Shown piece after piece: positions 4,580 through 5,920 of a DNA stretch of 5,920 nucleotides (position 1 is the first letter of the stretch; each line of letters opens with the position of its first letter). Location of the stretch: the NCBI GenBank assembly GCA_019322455.1, contig JAHWIT010000082.1, positions 1 to 5,920 of the forward strand, in the 5' to 3' direction. The notes under the pieces were generated by a model that made no database searches, had not been told where the DNA came from, and was given only the letters and a program-made list of their open reading frames with translations. Source of the DNA: Candidatus Woesearchaeota archaeon (lineage in GTDB: Archaea > Nanobdellota > Nanobdellia > Woesearchaeales > WJKL01). Made by a program: the position numbers and the translations under genes.

Positions 4580-5920
4580 TTATTTTTGAGCAGGCTTGCT
4601 GAAGTATTTAATTGGAGCTTCTTTGTCTTGATATTTTACAATAAATTCTTCAAAGAATCTTTTAAGTTCTTTTAATTTATTTACTTCTGGATCAGATAGA
4701 TGATAACCAAGATACTGCCTTTTGTTTGAAATCATTCTGTCTAATAGATTGTGTATTTCTTTAGCACAGTGTGCTCTTGTTTTATCTGGTCTGTAGAATT
4801 TTCCTAATTCAACCCTTTGTTTGCTGTTGTCTTCTATAACAAAGGCGTTTCTGTAAAAAGGGATGATTCTATCATGGATATCTGCATACTTATCTCTTTC
4901 TTTTCCATATTCTGTTTTAGAAGCTCTTCCTGCTAATTCAATATAAGAAAATAATGAAACATAGTCCTTTGCTTCTAGCCATGAATTTATTGATGTTCTT
5001 TTAATATATTTTCTAAATTCTGCTGGGTGGTGAGGGTTATTAGCTATATTAACTATAGAATATTTTTGCTGTAATTCTTGTGCTCTTTTTCTGCTTAAAG
5101 GAAATTTAATTGGTAAATCTTTAGTATTATTGTTAAAAGAACTTGGATCTTTTTCTCTGATATCTGATAACATTTTTGCTCCATGAATAAGTGTTCCAAG
5201 GAATAGATTACGCCTTAATTTAATATTAAGAGATGAGATATGATTATTTAGATATCTTACAATGTCTAATACAACATTGTCTTTTCTGCTTTTATCAAAA
5301 TCAAATAAATAATAACCCTGCCAAATTTTTCCTTCTCTTGAGAATTCGTGCATTGCTAAATGGAACGGCCTTGTTTCTCCCTGTACACATCCTCTAAATT
5401 GAGGATTAGCAAGATGTTCTAAAACAGGAGCAAAGACATGTTTAACTCTTTGTTCAAATTCAGGAGGAAGCTTGTAGGAATTTATTTCGTCTTCTTTGTC
5501 CCGCATTAATCCTTGTTCAATCAAATTACTAATAATAATTCTTGTAATATTTTTGGATATTTCATTTGCATAATATCCTGGATTGTTTTCTAAAGGATCA
5601 AATAATTTTATACCTGCTTTTTGGAAATCTGTATTATAATAATGATTAGCTACTGTACTTATAGTCATGATTGATTCCAGGGCCATTGAGCTTACTCTTT
5701 GCAATTTTTTATTATATCTTTCCCGCTCTGCCTGATCAATTCCAGTGTCATGGATTTTGCCAACTAGATATGCTAAATCCTGATCATGCCTTGGCTCTTT
5801 TAATTTTCTCATTACTATTGCTTCTTTTTCATGTCCTTTTTCAATCATTTTTTCAAGATTTTCTTTAGGGACAAAAGGTCCTAGTTCTTTTCTAAGCTCT
5901 TCTTTTTTTGTAATATCTTC
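4580..5920 (-). CDS. APH-like (aminoglycoside phosphotransferase fold) protein, N-terminus outside window
   Basis: The reading frame is open from the right edge to the stop at 4580, giving 446 visible residues. An internal ATG at 5848 has no Shine-Dalgarno, and the 24 codons before it are stop-free and of the same Lys/Glu-rich character, so the real start is probably beyond the window. Numbering from that ATG, residues 22-36 (DQDLAYLVGKIHDTG) resemble the helix before an APH catalytic loop. Residues 156-163 (QGETRPFH) occupy the place of HGDxxxxN, 183-185 are the metal-binding DFD, and D195 in LDIVRYL matches the following conserved Asp; the spacing fits APH. The His and Asp of the loop are Gln and Glu and the Asn is His, so it may be a pseudokinase or an atypical kinase. 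The remaining 220 residues are helical and unrecognised, with KRAQELQQKY and a charged tail. No transmembrane segment is seen. It lies directly upstream of the PHP gene. Family assignment is tentative; presence of a protein-coding gene is sure. Confidence 0.6.
   Translation of the reverse strand, partial: EDITKKEELRKELGPFVPKENLEKMIEKGHEKEAIVMRKLKEPRHDQDLAYLVGKIHDTGIDQAERERYNKKLQRVSSMALESIMTISTVANHYYNTDFQKAGIKLFDPLENNPGYYANEISKNITRIIISNLIEQGLMRDKEDEINSYKLPPEFEQRVKHVFAPVLEHLANPQFRGCVQGETRPFHLAMHEFSREGKIWQGYYLFDFDKSRKDNVVLDIVRYLNNHISSLNIKLRRNLFLGTLIHGAKMLSDIREKDPSSFNNNTKDLPIKFPLSRKRAQELQQKYSIVNIANNPHHPAEFRKYIKRTSINSWLEAKDYVSLFSYIELAGRASKTEYGKERDKYADIHDRIIPFYRNAFVIEDNSKQRVELGKFYRPDKTRAHCAKEIHNLLDRMISNKRQYLGYHLSDPEVNKLKELKRFFEEFIVKYQDKEAPIKYFSKPAQK

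Noticed and set aside
5671..5868. Plus-strand open frame of 65 codons, Leu/Phe-rich
   Set aside because: It is antisense to the kinase-like gene, and its Leu/Phe content mirrors Lys/Glu codons there.
1..5920. CRISPR array, insertion sequence or phage genes
   Set aside because: No regularly spaced direct repeats, no transposase or integrase motifs and no terminal inverted repeats flanking a gene were seen.

Overview
The window looks like an AT-rich archaeal chromosome segment, most likely from a DPANN lineage of the Woesearchaeota/Pacearchaeota type. This is an inference. Two upstream regions carry TTTATAAA TATA boxes at archaeal spacing. One of those genes looks leaderless, and one start is set by an AGGTGAG Shine-Dalgarno. 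Arginine is mostly AGA/AGG. The LysRS is the class II form, which is common in bacteria and in some archaea but not the classical euryarchaeal type. No rRNA or other phylogenetic marker is present to settle the lineage.

Layout. On the + strand, a complete class II lysyl-tRNA synthetase (1-1470) is followed by a 248-base intergenic region with three consecutive inverted repeats and then a TATA box. Next comes a two-gene unit: a small retropepsin-like protease of the RimB/COG4067 type (1719-2075) and a RimK-type ATP-grasp glutamate ligase (2088-3182). The ligase carries a C-terminal extension that resembles an AbrB/MazE-like beta domain. Its stop codon directly abuts the stop codon of a convergent minus-strand gene.

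The rest is on the minus strand. A small helical, TPR-like hypothetical protein (3183-3545) has its own TATA box and is probably leaderless. A PHP-fold phosphoesterase of the YciV/RNase AM type (3609-4553) follows 26 bases after the stop of a larger protein (4580-5920). That larger protein runs off the right edge of the window, and its middle resembles the C-lobe of an aminoglycoside-phosphotransferase-like kinase with a degenerate catalytic loop.

How the genes may work together. The protease and ligase form a likely writer/editor pair for glutamate tails. Archaea lack bS6, the E. coli RimK target, so the substrate here is open. The kinase-like and PHP genes form a second probable operon, and nothing in the sequence ties it to the first. 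The most unusual points are the RimK C-terminal fusion, the non-canonical QGE loop of the kinase-like protein, the His-to-acidic changes at two expected PHP metal positions, and the hairpin-rich, comparatively GC-rich intergenic stretch.
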